Counted from the first letter of the stretch, positions 24,463-33,940 are shown. The stretch is DNA of 64,000 nt from CAXNKH01 sp049296795 (GCA_049296795.1 JBAQTC010000013.1:62001-126000); one strand, 5' to 3'. Translations and numbers: made by a program. Notes: generated by a model from the letters alone, not told the origin.

Positions 24463-24505
24463 CTTCCTGCTTCTTTTTAATTCAACCACTTAAGTCTCTC
24501 CCTTG

Positions 24506-26317
24506 ATGAATCACATCAGAAATTTCTCCATCATCGCGCACATCGATCATGGCAAATCGACACTCGCAGATCGTTTGATTCAGCGCTGCGGTGGACTGGA
24601 GGAGCGTGAAATGCAAGCGCAGGTTCTTGATTCGATGGATATCGAAAAAGAACGTGGGATAACCATTAAAGCGCAGACTGCTGCACTGCACTATCGGGCA
24701 CTCGATGGTCAGCTCTACAACCTCAATTTAATTGATACACCGGGTCATGTGGACTTCTCTTATGAAGTGAGCCGATCGCTCTCCGCGTGTGAAGGTGCAC
24801 TGTTGGTGGTTGATGCCAGTCAGGGCGTCGAGGCGCAAACTGTGGCGAATTGTTACACCGCGCTTGAACTCGGTGTCGAAGTGATTCCGGTTCTGAACAA
24901 AATGGATTTGCCCAATGCGGATCCTGAAAATGCACGAGCCGAAATTGAGGATGTGATTGGTCTCGATGCGACCCATGCCATCGCTTGTTCTGCCAAGACC
25001 GGGTTGGGGATTGACGAGATCTTGGAGGCGATCGTGGCGCAGGTGCCCTGCCCCAAAGGTAATGTGGACGGCCCGCTGCGGGCCATGATCATCGACAGCT
25101 GGTTTGACAACTATGTTGGCGTTGTGATGTTGGTTCGCGTGGTCGATGGTCGCTTGCTCAAAGGCGAGCGAATCAAAATGATGGCCACCGGTGCGAGTTA
25201 CAACGCCGACAATTTGGGGGTATTCACGCCAGCCACCGAAGTGAGGCAGTCGCTCGAGGCCGGTGAGGTGGGGTTCATCATTGCGGGCATTCGTGAATTG
25301 CAGGCCGCCAAAGTGGGCGACACCATCACCTTGATCAAACCCGGCACCGGTGGCGCCGCTTTCACGGCTACCCAAGCGCTGCCTGGCTTCAAGGTAATCC
25401 AGCCGCAAGTTTTTGCCGGTCTGTATCCGACCGAAGCCAATCAGTACGAAGGACTGCGCGACAGCTTGGAGAAGCTCAAGCTCAACGATGCATCCCTGCA
25501 TTACGAGCCCGAAGTGTCGCAAGCGCTTGGTTTTGGTTTCCGCTGTGGTTTCCTGGGTTTGCTGCACATGGAAATCGTGCAGGAACGGCTGGAGCGAGAG
25601 TTTGATCAAGACTTGATCACCACGGCGCCGAGTGTGGTGTACCAAGTGGTACGCGCCGATGGCGAGGTGGTGATGGTGGAGAACCCATCCAAGATGCCTG
25701 ACCAGGGGCGAATGGAGGAAGTGCGCGAGCCGATCGTGACGGTTCACCTCTACATGCCACAGGACTATGTGGGCGCAGTGATGACGCTGGCCAATCAAAA
25801 ACGTGGCGTGCAAATGAACATGAGTTATCACGGTCGCCAGGTGATGCTGACTTATGAAATGCCACTGGGCGAAATTGTTCTGGACTTCTTCGACAAACTC
25901 AAGTCGGTGAGCCGGGGCTACGCCTCAATGGACTATGAGTTCAAAGAATACCGGGCTGCAGATGTGGTCAAAGTCGATATTTTGCTCAACGGCGAGAAGG
26001 TCGATGCGCTGTCTATCATCGTGCACCGAAGCCAGTCGGCCTACCGAGGCCGGGCGGTGGTGGCCAAGATGCGTGAGATCATTTCGCGGCAGATGTATGA
26101 CGTGGCGATTCAAGCTGCGATCGGGGCCAACATTATTGCGCGTGAGACAATCAAGGCCTTGCGTAAGAACGTTTTGGCCAAGTGCTATGGCGGAGATATT
26201 TCACGCAAACGCAAACTTCTTGAAAAACAAAAAGCAGGCAAAAAACGCATGAAACAAATTGGTTCAGTCGAAGTTCCCCAAGAAGCGTTCTTGGCTATTT
26301 TGCAGGTCGAAGACTGA
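24506..26317 (+). CDS. lepA: Elongation factor 4 (LepA), ribosome back-translocase GTPase
   Basis: A translational GTPase of 603 aa. G1 is AHIDHGKSTLADR, G3 DTPGHVDFSYEV, G4 NKMDLP and G5 SAKTGLGI; the C-terminal domain has FFDKLKSVSRGYASMDYEF and LAKCYGGDISRKRKLLEKQKAGKKRM, which are unique to LepA. It acts on stalled or mistranslocated ribosomes and in initiation. ATG 24506 is chosen; a TTG lies directly before it. No clear SD is visible, which is unusual next to the strong SDs of its neighbours. The stop overlaps the lepB ATG. Confidence 0.97.
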   Translation: MNHIRNFSIIAHIDHGKSTLADRLIQRCGGLEEREMQAQVLDSMDIEKERGITIKAQTAALHYRALDGQLYNLNLIDTPGHVDFSYEVSRSLSACEGALLVVDASQGVEAQTVANCYTALELGVEVIPVLNKMDLPNADPENARAEIEDVIGLDATHAIACSAKTGLGIDEILEAIVAQVPCPKGNVDGPLRAMIIDSWFDNYVGVVMLVRVVDGRLLKGERIKMMATGASYNADNLGVFTPATEVRQSLEAGEVGFIIAGIRELQAAKVGDTITLIKPGTGGAAFTATQALPGFKVIQPQVFAGLYPTEANQYEGLRDSLEKLKLNDASLHYEPEVSQALGFGFRCGFLGLLHMEIVQERLEREFDQDLITTAPSVVYQVVRADGEVVMVENPSKMPDQGRMEEVREPIVTVHLYMPQDYVGAVMTLANQKRGVQMNMSYHGRQVMLTYEMPLGEIVLDFFDKLKSVSRGYASMDYEFKEYRAADVVKVDILLNGEKVDALSIIVHRSQSAYRGRAVVAKMREIISRQMYDVAIQAAIGANIIARETIKALRKNVLAKCYGGDISRKRKLLEKQKAGKKRMKQIGSVEVPQEAFLAILQVED

Positions 26318-27288
26318 TGCAAACCTTGACTTCTCTCGTGCTGGCAGCTTTTGCTGGCTACATTGGCGTTTGGTATTTCGGGGCGCTTGAAGGCAACTTC
26401 GCGCTGCTGCTGTTTCTGGCCACCAGTGTGACCGGAATTTATTGGCTGGCCGAACGTTTTTATTTTCTGCCACAGCGTCGACTTGCTGCGGCGAACCTGG
26501 ATGCGCAGGCTTTGCAACGCCGCAACGAACTGGTCAAGCTCGGGATCAACCAGGTTGACAGCGATGTTGAGCCGGCCAAGGCCCGTTTGCTGATGCAACC
26601 CTGGTGGCTGGATTGGACCGCCGGCTTGTTCCCCGTCATCATCACGGTATTCCTGTTGCGCTCTTTCTTGTTTGAGCCCTTCAAAATTCCTTCGGGATCC
26701 ATGATTCCTACCTTGTTGGTGGGTGACCTGATTCTGGTGAATAAGTTCCACTACGGGGTCCGCCTGCCGGTGCTCAACCTCAAAGTGATCGAAGGCAACA
26801 CGCCACAACGTGGTGATGTGATGGTGTTTCGCTACCCGCCCAAACCCAGCCTTGACTACATCAAGCGGGTGGTCGGCGTACCGGGCGACGAAGTGGCTTA
26901 CAGCAACAAACGGCTGACCCTTAATGGCAAGCCGGTACCGACCACGGCCGTGGCGGATTTTTTTGATGAAGACGCCTTGCGCTATGCCAAACAAATGGAG
27001 GAGGTGCTGGGTCAAAAACCGCATCGACTGCTCAATGACGACGATAGGCGCGCTGGTTTTTCTGAATCCGAGATCATGGACTTCCCAGGAAGAGAGAATT
27101 GCCGCTACAGTGTGGAAGGATTTGTTTGCAAAGTGCCCGAGGGCCACTATTTCATGATGGGCGACAACCGCGACAATTCCCTGGACTCGCGCTATTGGGG
27201 TTTTGTTCCAGACAAGAATATTGTTGGCAAGGCCTTTTTTGTATGGATGAATTTCAGCAACCTGAAACGGATTGGCTCTTTTAATTGA
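26317..27288 (+). CDS. lepB: Signal peptidase I
   Basis: LepB cleaves signal peptides of exported pre-proteins at the periplasmic face. Two N-terminal transmembrane segments (residues ~3-45, and ~100-122) precede the catalytic domain. Ser128 in IPSGSMIPTLLVGD and Lys183 in YIKRVVGVPGDEV form the dyad, and GDNRDNSLDSRYWGFV is box E. Length 323 aa. It is translationally coupled to lepA (TGATG). Confidence 0.97.
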   Translation: MQTLTSLVLAAFAGYIGVWYFGALEGNFALLLFLATSVTGIYWLAERFYFLPQRRLAAANLDAQALQRRNELVKLGINQVDSDVEPAKARLLMQPWWLDWTAGLFPVIITVFLLRSFLFEPFKIPSGSMIPTLLVGDLILVNKFHYGVRLPVLNLKVIEGNTPQRGDVMVFRYPPKPSLDYIKRVVGVPGDEVAYSNKRLTLNGKPVPTTAVADFFDEDALRYAKQMEEVLGQKPHRLLNDDDRRAGFSESEIMDFPGRENCRYSVEGFVCKVPEGHYFMMGDNRDNSLDSRYWGFVPDKNIVGKAFFVWMNFSNLKRIGSFN

Positions 27289-27317
27289 GTCTGTCTGAGC
27301 AACAAGGGAGAACTTCG

Positions 27318-27665
27318 ATGAAGACCAAATTCAAGCAACGTGGCATCTCGTTTGTCGGCTTGGTGTTTGTGGGGGGAATTGTTGCCGTACTGGGAGTGGT
27401 GATGGCGGAAGTTTTCCCGACCCTGACGGAATTAAACGCCATCGACAAGGCGGTGAACCGGGCCAGTGCGGGAACTACCGTGCTGGAGGTTAGAAGCATT
27501 TTTGACAAAGCTTCGGCTATCGATGATTTCAAGTCCATCACCAGCAAAGACCTAGAAATCACCAAGCAAGGCGACAAGGTCGTCGTCAAGTACGCCTACA
27601 CGCGCGAGATCCATCTGGCAGGGCCGGCCTATTTGACATTGAAATACTCCGGGCAGTCCAAATAA
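27318..27665 (+). CDS. DUF4845 single-pass membrane protein
   Basis: A 115-aa protein with a type IV pilin-like N-terminus: KQRGISFVGLVFVGGIVAVLGVVMAEVFP is one hydrophobic helix following a basic segment, then a small periplasmic domain ending in LKYSGQSK. DUF4845 genes lie between lepB and rnc in most betaproteobacteria and many gammaproteobacteria; function is unknown. I choose ATG 27318, preceded by AAGGGAG, over an upstream TTG at 27285 that overlaps lepB. rnc follows after 1 bp. Confidence 0.88.
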   Translation: MKTKFKQRGISFVGLVFVGGIVAVLGVVMAEVFPTLTELNAIDKAVNRASAGTTVLEVRSIFDKASAIDDFKSITSKDLEITKQGDKVVVKYAYTREIHLAGPAYLTLKYSGQSK

Positions 27666-27666
27666 A

Positions 27667-28356
27667 GTGAACCCTGGTTTGATTGCATTGCAAACGCGTT
27701 TGCAACATATTTTTTCTGAGCCAGACCTGTTGAGTCGGGCGGTTACGCACCGAAGTTTTTCTTCCGACCACAATGAGCGCCTGGAATTTTTGGGCGACTC
27801 GGTGCTCAACTTGGTGGTGGCTGATTTACTGTATTTGCGTTTGAGTGATTTGCCCGAAGGGGACTTGTCGCGGGTACGCGCCAATTTGGTCAAACAAGAC
27901 ACATTGCATCAGCTCGCCGTGGGGTTGGGTTTGCCCAACGTGATTCGACTGGGTGAGGGTGAGATGCGTTCGGGCGGTCAGAAGCGGCCGTCAATCCTGG
28001 CGGATGCCTTGGAGGCCCTGATTGGCGCTGTTTATCTGGACGCCGGATTTGGTGCGGCCCAAGCCTTGGTCCAACGTTTGTTTCATGCCGTTGAGATCAC
28101 GCCGCAGATGGAGGCCATTGGCAAAGATTCGAAAACCCAATTGCAGGAATGGCTGCAGGGGCGAAAAATGAAATTGCCCTTGTACCGAGTGGTTGGAACC
28201 TTGGGTGTGGCACACCAACAAACTTTTGATGTTGAGTGTGAAATTCAGGAATTTAATTTGGCTGAGCGTGGGATAGGCACATCGCGCCGGGCCGGTGAGC
28301 AGGCCGCCGCCAGTGCCATGCTGCAATCACTGAAAACGAGGAGCCAGCATGGCTGA
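27667..28356 (+). CDS. rnc: Ribonuclease III
   Basis: RNase III cleaves double-stranded RNA in rRNA precursors and regulatory duplexes. The catalytic domain has NERLEFLGDSVLNLVVADLLY (signature, with Glu/Asp metal ligands) and ADALEALIGAVYLDAG; the C-terminal dsRNA-binding domain begins near DSKTQLQEWLQGRK and ends GEQAAASAMLQSL. Start is GTG at 27667. The 3-prime end overlaps era by 8 bp, the standard rnc-era coupling. Confidence 0.96.
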   Translation: MNPGLIALQTRLQHIFSEPDLLSRAVTHRSFSSDHNERLEFLGDSVLNLVVADLLYLRLSDLPEGDLSRVRANLVKQDTLHQLAVGLGLPNVIRLGEGEMRSGGQKRPSILADALEALIGAVYLDAGFGAAQALVQRLFHAVEITPQMEAIGKDSKTQLQEWLQGRKMKLPLYRVVGTLGVAHQQTFDVECEIQEFNLAERGIGTSRRAGEQAAASAMLQSLKTRSQHG

Positions 28357-29263
28357 GATACAAACGCCCCAGCGTTGCGGCCTGGTCGCCATTGTGGGCA
28401 AACCCAATGTGGGAAAGTCAACTTTGCTCAATGCCCTGGTCGGGCAAAAAATTAGCATCACATCGAGCAAAGCCCAAACGACGCGACATCGGATTACCGG
28501 TATGCGAACCCAGGGCGTGACGCAATTTGTATTTGTTGACACGCCTGGGTTTCAAACCCGGCACAACAATGCCCTCAATCGAGCCTTGAATAAAACCGTG
28601 AAAGGCGCCATCGGTGATGTCGATCTGGTGTTGTTTGTGGTGGAGGCGGGCCAGTTCAATCAGGCGGATGCCAAAGTTTTAGCTTTGCTGGCCAAAGATG
28701 CACCCACTTTGCTGGTGGCCAACAAGCTCGATCAGATTCACCGGCGGGCCGAAATCGCACCCTGGTTGCAGGAAATGCAGCAGCGCCATTCATTCACTGA
28801 GTTTTTTCCCATGTCGGCCAAGAGTGCTAAGGATATTGAGAGACTGCTTGGCGTGTGTGAAAAATACCTGCCGGAACAGGCGTGGTGGTATGACGCAGAC
28901 GAATTGACTGACCGCAGCGAAAAATTTCTGGCCAGCGAGACAGTTCGGGAAAAATTGTTTCGACTCACTGGCGATGAGTTGCCCTACACCTCGACCGTGG
29001 TGATTGATAAGTTCGAAGAAGAACCGGGCCGAAAAGGGCAAAAGCGCTTACTCAAAATTGCCGCGACCATCGTGGTCGAGCGCGATGGTCATAAGGCCAT
29101 GGTGATTGGCGACAAAGGCGAACGTATCAAGCGCATTGGTACCGAGACCCGAGTTGAGTTGGAAAAATTGATGGACGCCAAGGTCTTTATCGAGCTTTGG
29201 GTCAAGGTGCGCTCTGGCTGGGCTGATGATGAGGCTAGGGTGCGCAGTTTCGGTTACGAATGA
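28349..29263 (+). CDS. era: GTPase Era
   Basis: Era binds the 3-prime end of 16S rRNA and times 30S maturation. G1 GKPNVGKSTLLNAL, G2 TTRHRITG, G3 DTPGF, G4 NKLD and G5 SAKSAKDI are followed by a type II KH domain (VIGDKGERIKRIGTETRVELEKLM). Length is 304 aa. It is coupled to rnc upstream and to recO downstream. Confidence 0.97.
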   Translation: MAEIQTPQRCGLVAIVGKPNVGKSTLLNALVGQKISITSSKAQTTRHRITGMRTQGVTQFVFVDTPGFQTRHNNALNRALNKTVKGAIGDVDLVLFVVEAGQFNQADAKVLALLAKDAPTLLVANKLDQIHRRAEIAPWLQEMQQRHSFTEFFPMSAKSAKDIERLLGVCEKYLPEQAWWYDADELTDRSEKFLASETVREKLFRLTGDELPYTSTVVIDKFEEEPGRKGQKRLLKIAATIVVERDGHKAMVIGDKGERIKRIGTETRVELEKLMDAKVFIELWVKVRSGWADDEARVRSFGYE

Positions 29264-29264
29264 C

Positions 29265-30014
29265 GTGAGCTCCAAGCGAATTTCAGATGAGCCGGCTTTT
29301 GTGCTGCACCGTTACGACTGGAGCGAGTCGAGCCTGATTCTGGAAGTCTTTACCCGCAACCAGGGCCGCATTGCCTTGGTTGCCAAAGGGGCCAAGCGTC
29401 CGAGTTCCAGCTTCCGACCCATTCTCCTGCCCTTGCAACCGCTGCAGCTGGCTTTTGGTGGCGATAACGAAATTCGTACGCTGCGCAGTGCAGAGTGGAT
29501 GGGCGGCCACGTCATGCCCACCGGAGCGGCCCTGCTTTCGGGCTATCACCTCAACGAATTGCTGCTGACCTTGCTGGCACGCGATGACCCGCACCCCGCT
29601 TTGTTCGATATCTATGCCAATGTGGTTCGGCTACTGGCTTCAGAGCACGGTGAAGTACTGGAATCAGCGTTGCGCGCGTTTGAGTTGCTGTTACTGCGCG
29701 AAGTCGGGTTGCTGCCTCTGCTCGATTCCCAGACCATGACTCTGAATGCGCTGGAGCAGCATGCGCATTACAGTCTGGTGCCTGAAGGGGGCTTGCGTCA
29801 AAGTAACGATACCGACCGCGCCAGCTTGAATGGTGCCCAATGGGTGAACCTGCAGCAAGCACTGGGGAACAAGGTGCCACTGATCGACACACTGCGGGCT
29901 TGCTCGGCGGTCGCATCTGAGCTCAAACCTCAATTGCGCAGCTTGCTTAATTACCATTGCGGAGTGGGCAACCTTCGAACCCGGCAAATGATGATCGACT
30001 TGCAGTCCCTATGA
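29265..30014 (+). CDS. recO: DNA repair protein RecO
   Basis: RecO helps RecR and RecF load RecA on SSB-covered gaps. The OB-fold N-terminus has AFVLHRYDWSESSLILEVFTRNQGRIALVAKGAKRP, and the C-terminal helical domain ends HCGVGNLRTRQMMIDLQSL. I choose the GTG at 29265, one nucleotide past the era stop, because conservation begins at KRISDEPA; ATG 29226/29229 would overlap era by nearly 40 nt. No zinc-binding cysteine cluster is seen. The stop overlaps the pdxJ ATG. Confidence 0.94.
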   Translation: MSSKRISDEPAFVLHRYDWSESSLILEVFTRNQGRIALVAKGAKRPSSSFRPILLPLQPLQLAFGGDNEIRTLRSAEWMGGHVMPTGAALLSGYHLNELLLTLLARDDPHPALFDIYANVVRLLASEHGEVLESALRAFELLLLREVGLLPLLDSQTMTLNALEQHAHYSLVPEGGLRQSNDTDRASLNGAQWVNLQQALGNKVPLIDTLRACSAVASELKPQLRSLLNYHCGVGNLRTRQMMIDLQSL

Positions 30015-30757
30015 ACACAACAGCGCTCTCCGTTAACCTGAACAAAGTCGCTTTGGTGCGTAATACCCGACAGCTCGGCCTGCCCAGCGTCACGCGCGCG
30101 GCACAGCTGTGTTTGGCTGCCGGGGCCCATGGCATCACAGTTCATCCCCGACCCGACCAGCGCCACATCAGGGGCGGCGATGTGGCTGAGCTGGCCCAAC
30201 TGCTCAAGGCTTGGCCCGGGCGTGAGTTCAACATCGAGGGCAACCCTTTTCACAACCTGATGGATTTTGTTCGGGCGCACCGGCCCGAACAATGTACTTT
30301 CGTTCCCGACGCTGAGGGTCAATTCACCAGCGATCATGGTTGGAGTTTCCCGCAAGACAGTGCGCGTCTGCGCCCACTGGTGGCACAAGCCAAGGCGTTG
30401 GGGGTGCGGGTCAGCCTGTTCATGGACGCTAACCCGCAGGCCATGGCGGCGGTGAAAGAACTGGGGGCAGACCGGGTCGAGCTCTATACCGAACCCTATG
30501 CGCAAGCCTGGGCTGGTGCGCAACAAGAAGCCGTGTTGTCCCGGTTTGCCGCGACAGCGCAGGCGGCACTGGATCTGGGTTTGGGAGTGAATGCCGGACA
30601 CGATTTGAACCGCGATAACTTGACTACTTTTTTGCTGCGCGTGCCGGGTGTGCAAGAAGTCTCGATTGGTCATGCGCTGATTGGCGATGCACTGGAGTTG
30701 GGCTACAGCGCCACGGTGCAAGCCTATTTGCGTTGTATTGACGCAGCCCAACCGTGA
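30011..30757 (+). CDS. pdxJ: Pyridoxine 5-phosphate synthase
   Basis: PdxJ condenses 1-deoxyxylulose 5-phosphate with 3-amino-2-oxopropyl phosphate to give pyridoxine phosphate. Motifs: LSVNLNKVALVRNTRQ, GAHGITVHPRPDQRHIR, EFNIEGNP, VELYTEPYA, LGLGVNAGHDLN and VSIGHALIGDALELG (phosphate site). The TIM barrel is full length at 248 aa. ATG 30011 overlaps the recO stop (ATGA). The recO-pdxJ-acpS order is the E. coli arrangement. Confidence 0.96.
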   Translation: MNTTALSVNLNKVALVRNTRQLGLPSVTRAAQLCLAAGAHGITVHPRPDQRHIRGGDVAELAQLLKAWPGREFNIEGNPFHNLMDFVRAHRPEQCTFVPDAEGQFTSDHGWSFPQDSARLRPLVAQAKALGVRVSLFMDANPQAMAAVKELGADRVELYTEPYAQAWAGAQQEAVLSRFAATAQAALDLGLGVNAGHDLNRDNLTTFLLRVPGVQEVSIGHALIGDALELGYSATVQAYLRCIDAAQP

Positions 30758-30764
30758 GCGCGCT

Positions 30765-31160
30765 TTGATTTACGGCATTGGCACGGATATTTGCGATATC
30801 AGTCGCGTGCGGCGCAGTCTTGAGCGCCATGGCGAGCGCTTTGCGCAAAAAATTCTGAGCCCGGCCGAGCTCGTGACCTGGCGCGAGCGCAGTGCGCGTT
30901 GGCCCGAGCGTGGCGTGCGTTATCTGGCCACCCGGTTCTCGGCCAAAGAAGCATTCAGCAAAGCCATTGGTCTGGGCATGCGAATGCCCATGAGTTGGCG
31001 ACTCTGTGAAATTGGCAAACTCGACAGCGGCAAGCCCTGTGTGGTGTTACACGCCGAGCTTAAAACATGGTTTGAAGCGCGCGGTTTGAGCGCCCATGTC
31101 AGCGTCAGTGATGAGAGTGACTATGCAACGAGTTTTTGTATTGTGGAGAAATCAAAATGA
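30765..31160 (+). CDS. acpS: Holo-ACP synthase (4-prime-phosphopantetheinyl transferase)
   Basis: AcpS transfers phosphopantetheine from CoA to the serine of ACP (acpP at 20.5 kb here). IYGIGTDICDISRVRRSLERHG has the metal-binding Asp, and RYLATRFSAKEAFSKAIGLGM the Glu and Lys signature. The start is TTG at 30765, seven nt after the pdxJ stop; no ATG in frame fits. Length 131 aa. The stop overlaps the nagZ ATG. Confidence 0.95.
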   Translation: MIYGIGTDICDISRVRRSLERHGERFAQKILSPAELVTWRERSARWPERGVRYLATRFSAKEAFSKAIGLGMRMPMSWRLCEIGKLDSGKPCVVLHAELKTWFEARGLSAHVSVSDESDYATSFCIVEKSK

Positions 31161-32236
31161 CCCAGCACGCGCCCCTGATCATTGATGTGGCCGGATTGAG
31201 CCTGACCCGGGATGACAAGCGCCGGTTACGCCATCCCTTGGTCGGAGGCCTGATTTTGTTTGCCCGCAATTGGCAGGACCGCGCGCAACTGAGCAGCCTG
31301 TGCCGTGAAATCAAGGACTTGAGGCCCGACTTGTTGATTAGCGTTGACCACGAGGGCGGCCGGGTCCAGCGCTTTAAGACCGACGGGTTCACCCATTTGC
31401 CGGCCATGCGGGTTTTGGGCCAAGCCTGGATGAAGGATGAGGGACGAGATGGCGAGGGTGCTTTGCAGGCGTGCAACGCAGCCACCGCTTGCGGCTATGT
31501 GCTGGGAGCTGAATTGAGGGCTTGTGGTGTTGACTTGAGCTTCACGCCGGTACTGGATTTGGACTGGTCAACCAGTGGCGTGATTGGTGACCGAGCTTTC
31601 TCGCCGGACCCCCGGGTGGTGAGTTTGTTGGCCAAAAGCCTGATGCACGGCTTGCTGCAAAGCGGGATGGCCAATTGCGGCAAGCATTTCCCAGGTCATG
31701 GCTTCGTCAAGGCCGATTCACATACCGATATTCCGGTAGATCGTCGCAGCCTGAAAGCCATTTTGTCCGATGACGCTGCACCTTACGGTTGGCTCAGTAC
31801 GGCACTGGCCAGTGTGATGCCAGCCCACGTGATTTACCCTCGGGTGGATGACCGGCCTGCGGGTTTTTCGAGCCAATGGTTGGGTACTATTTTGCGTGGC
31901 AAGTTGGGTTTTTCTGGCGCCATTTTCAGTGACGATTTGTCAATGGCAGGCGCCCGTTTACTCGACGGCAAAGAAGTCAGCTACGCACAGGCCGCTGTCG
32001 CAGCACTGAATGCGGGTTGTGACATGGTGCTGTTGTGCAACCAAAGCTTGGACCGAGGGCTGGCGGTCGATGAATTGATAGCTGGCTTGACTGAGGCACA
32101 GATCAAGGGCCAATGGCTCAGTCAGGAAAGCAGCGAGTTGCGCCGACGGGCTTTGTTGCCAACGAGTCCAGCGCTGGCCTGGGATGACTTGATGCTGCAG
32201 CCGGCCTATATGCAGGCATTGGACTTGATCGTTTGA
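31157..32236 (+). CDS. nagZ: Beta-N-acetylhexosaminidase NagZ (GH3)
   Basis: Cytosolic NagZ removes GlcNAc from anhydro-muropeptides during peptidoglycan recycling. SVDHEGGRVQRF, KHFPGHGFVKADSHTDIP (His/Asp general acid loop) and FSDDLSMAGA (nucleophile Asp) are diagnostic for bacterial GH3 NagZ. No signal peptide. ATG 31157 is chosen from ATGA overlap with acpS. It ends the long lepA-nagZ gene train. Confidence 0.95.
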   Translation: MTQHAPLIIDVAGLSLTRDDKRRLRHPLVGGLILFARNWQDRAQLSSLCREIKDLRPDLLISVDHEGGRVQRFKTDGFTHLPAMRVLGQAWMKDEGRDGEGALQACNAATACGYVLGAELRACGVDLSFTPVLDLDWSTSGVIGDRAFSPDPRVVSLLAKSLMHGLLQSGMANCGKHFPGHGFVKADSHTDIPVDRRSLKAILSDDAAPYGWLSTALASVMPAHVIYPRVDDRPAGFSSQWLGTILRGKLGFSGAIFSDDLSMAGARLLDGKEVSYAQAAVAALNAGCDMVLLCNQSLDRGLAVDELIAGLTEAQIKGQWLSQESSELRRRALLPTSPALAWDDLMLQPAYMQALDLIV

Positions 32237-32315
32237 GCCTGCGTTGCTGGCGTACCGATGCGCTTGTGTCATGCGGCACAATTGACACCTCGCTTACTCA
32301 CCCAAGAACTGAGCC

Positions 32316-33206
32316 ATGACAGCACTCACCCATATCACTCCACGCGACAAAGCAGAAATCTTGGCGCAGGCGTTGCCTTACATCCGCAAGTTTCATGGCA
32401 AAACCCTGGTCATCAAGTATGGCGGTAACGCCATGACGGACCCGGCCCTTCAAGCAGACTTTGCCGAAGATGTGGTGTTGCTCAAGCTGGTCGGAATGAA
32501 CCCGGTGGTGGTTCATGGCGGTGGCCCCCAAATCGAAGCGGCGCTCCATCGCCTGGGTAAAAAAGGTGAATTTGTGCAGGGCATGCGGGTCACCGATGCT
32601 GAAACCATGGAAGTGGTGGAGTGGGTGTTGGCCGGTGAAGTGCAGCAGGACATTGTGGGCTTGATCAACCAGGCCGGCGGCAAGGCGGTGGGACTGACCG
32701 GCCGCGATGGGGGGTTGATTCGGGCCAAAAAACTGAAACTGGCCGACAGCAGCGACCCCAACAAGTTTCACGATGTAGGCCAGGTTGGCGATATTGTTCA
32801 AATTGACCCCAGCGTGGTCAAAGCGTTGCAGGACGACGCTTTCATTCCTGTGATCAGCCCGATCGGCTATGGTGAAAATAACGAGAGCTACAACATCAAT
32901 GCCGATGTGGTGGCGGGCAAGCTGGCCATGGTACTCAAAGCTGAAAAACTGCTGCTTTTGACCAACACCCCGGGCGTGCTGGACAAGGCCGGGCAGCTCC
33001 TGACGGATCTGAGTGCGCGTGAAATAGATGCCTTGTTTGCCGATGGAACTCTCTCCGGCGGCATGTTGCCCAAGATCGCAGGAGCGCTCGAAGCGGCCAA
33101 GGGAGGCGTCAATTCAGTTCATATCATTGATGGACGGGTGCCCCACGCCATGTTGCTCGAGATCTTGAGCGAGCAGGCTTATGGGACCATGATTCGATCA
33201 CATTGA
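32316..33206 (+). CDS. argB: Acetylglutamate kinase
   Basis: ArgB phosphorylates N-acetylglutamate in arginine synthesis. Motifs are TLVIKYGGNAMTD, VVVHGGGPQIEAAL, GLTGRDGGLIRAKKL, YNINADVVAGKLA and LLLTNTPGVLD. Length 296 aa. It starts behind an 79-bp gap after nagZ and is followed by slmA 76 bp downstream, a common pairing in this group. Confidence 0.97.
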   Translation: MTALTHITPRDKAEILAQALPYIRKFHGKTLVIKYGGNAMTDPALQADFAEDVVLLKLVGMNPVVVHGGGPQIEAALHRLGKKGEFVQGMRVTDAETMEVVEWVLAGEVQQDIVGLINQAGGKAVGLTGRDGGLIRAKKLKLADSSDPNKFHDVGQVGDIVQIDPSVVKALQDDAFIPVISPIGYGENNESYNINADVVAGKLAMVLKAEKLLLLTNTPGVLDKAGQLLTDLSAREIDALFADGTLSGGMLPKIAGALEAAKGGVNSVHIIDGRVPHAMLLEILSEQAYGTMIRSH

Positions 33207-33282
33207 TGCAAAAAATAGTTCCAAATTGGGGAAAACCCCTTGCCCCGAGCCGGCCAGAATCATTCAAGATAGCGCCTTGACC

Positions 33283-33936
33283 ATGTCAGATTCAGAATCA
33301 AACCCCATCAGCTTGCCAGCGGGCAGTGTTTCAGCCGCTCCGATTCGCAAGCGACCCAAACCGGGCGAGCGCAGAATTCAAATACTGCAGACCTTGGCGT
33401 CCATGCTGGAGCAGCCTGGCGCCGAGCGCATCACCACGGCTGCGCTGGCCGCCCGACTAGGTGTGAGCGAGGCTGCGCTGTACCGACATTTCGCCAGCAA
33501 AGCCCAGATGTTTGAAGGGCTGATCGATTTCATTGAGCAGACTGTTTTTTCACTGATCAATCAGATTGTCGAGCGTCAAAAAGCGTCGCTCGACAGCGAA
33601 GGTCGGCAACCCCAACTGATTGTCACGATGCTGATGCAGTTTGCCGAGAAGAATCCCGGCATGACTCGGGTCATGGTGGGCGATGCGCTGGTGTTCGAGA
33701 ATGAGCGCCTGCAGCAACGCATGAACCAGTTCTTTGACAAGATTGAAGCCACACTCAAACAGTGCTTGCGCGATGCGGCACAGAACAGTGGCTCGAACAC
33801 ACCCACGGTGGATTCACAAGTCGGAGCCTCCGTGCTGACGGCCTTTGTCGCTGGCCGTTTGCAACGATTTGCCCGTTCTGGCTTCAAGCGCCTGCCCTCC
33901 GAGCACCTCGAGCAGAGCTTGCTTCTCCTATGTTGA
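33283..33936 (+). CDS. slmA: Nucleoid occlusion factor SlmA (TetR family)
   Basis: A TetR-type DNA-binding domain (RRIQILQTLASMLEQPGAERITTAALAARLGVSEAALYRHFASKAQMFEGL) is joined to an all-helical C-terminus with NPGMTRVMVGDALVFENERLQQRM, the SlmA signature. SlmA binds chromosomal sites and blocks FtsZ ring assembly over the nucleoid. ATG 33283 is preferred; the frame extends upstream without conserved sequence. The N-terminal ~25 residues before KRPKPGERR are low complexity. Confidence 0.9.
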   Translation: MSDSESNPISLPAGSVSAAPIRKRPKPGERRIQILQTLASMLEQPGAERITTAALAARLGVSEAALYRHFASKAQMFEGLIDFIEQTVFSLINQIVERQKASLDSEGRQPQLIVTMLMQFAEKNPGMTRVMVGDALVFENERLQQRMNQFFDKIEATLKQCLRDAAQNSGSNTPTVDSQVGASVLTAFVAGRLQRFARSGFKRLPSEHLEQSLLLLC

Positions 33937-33940
33937 GAAC

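Noticed and set aside
24728..25831. Long minus-strand open frame (367 codons) in lepA
   Set aside because: It is antisense to well-conserved LepA motifs, with His-rich composition typical of a shadow frame.
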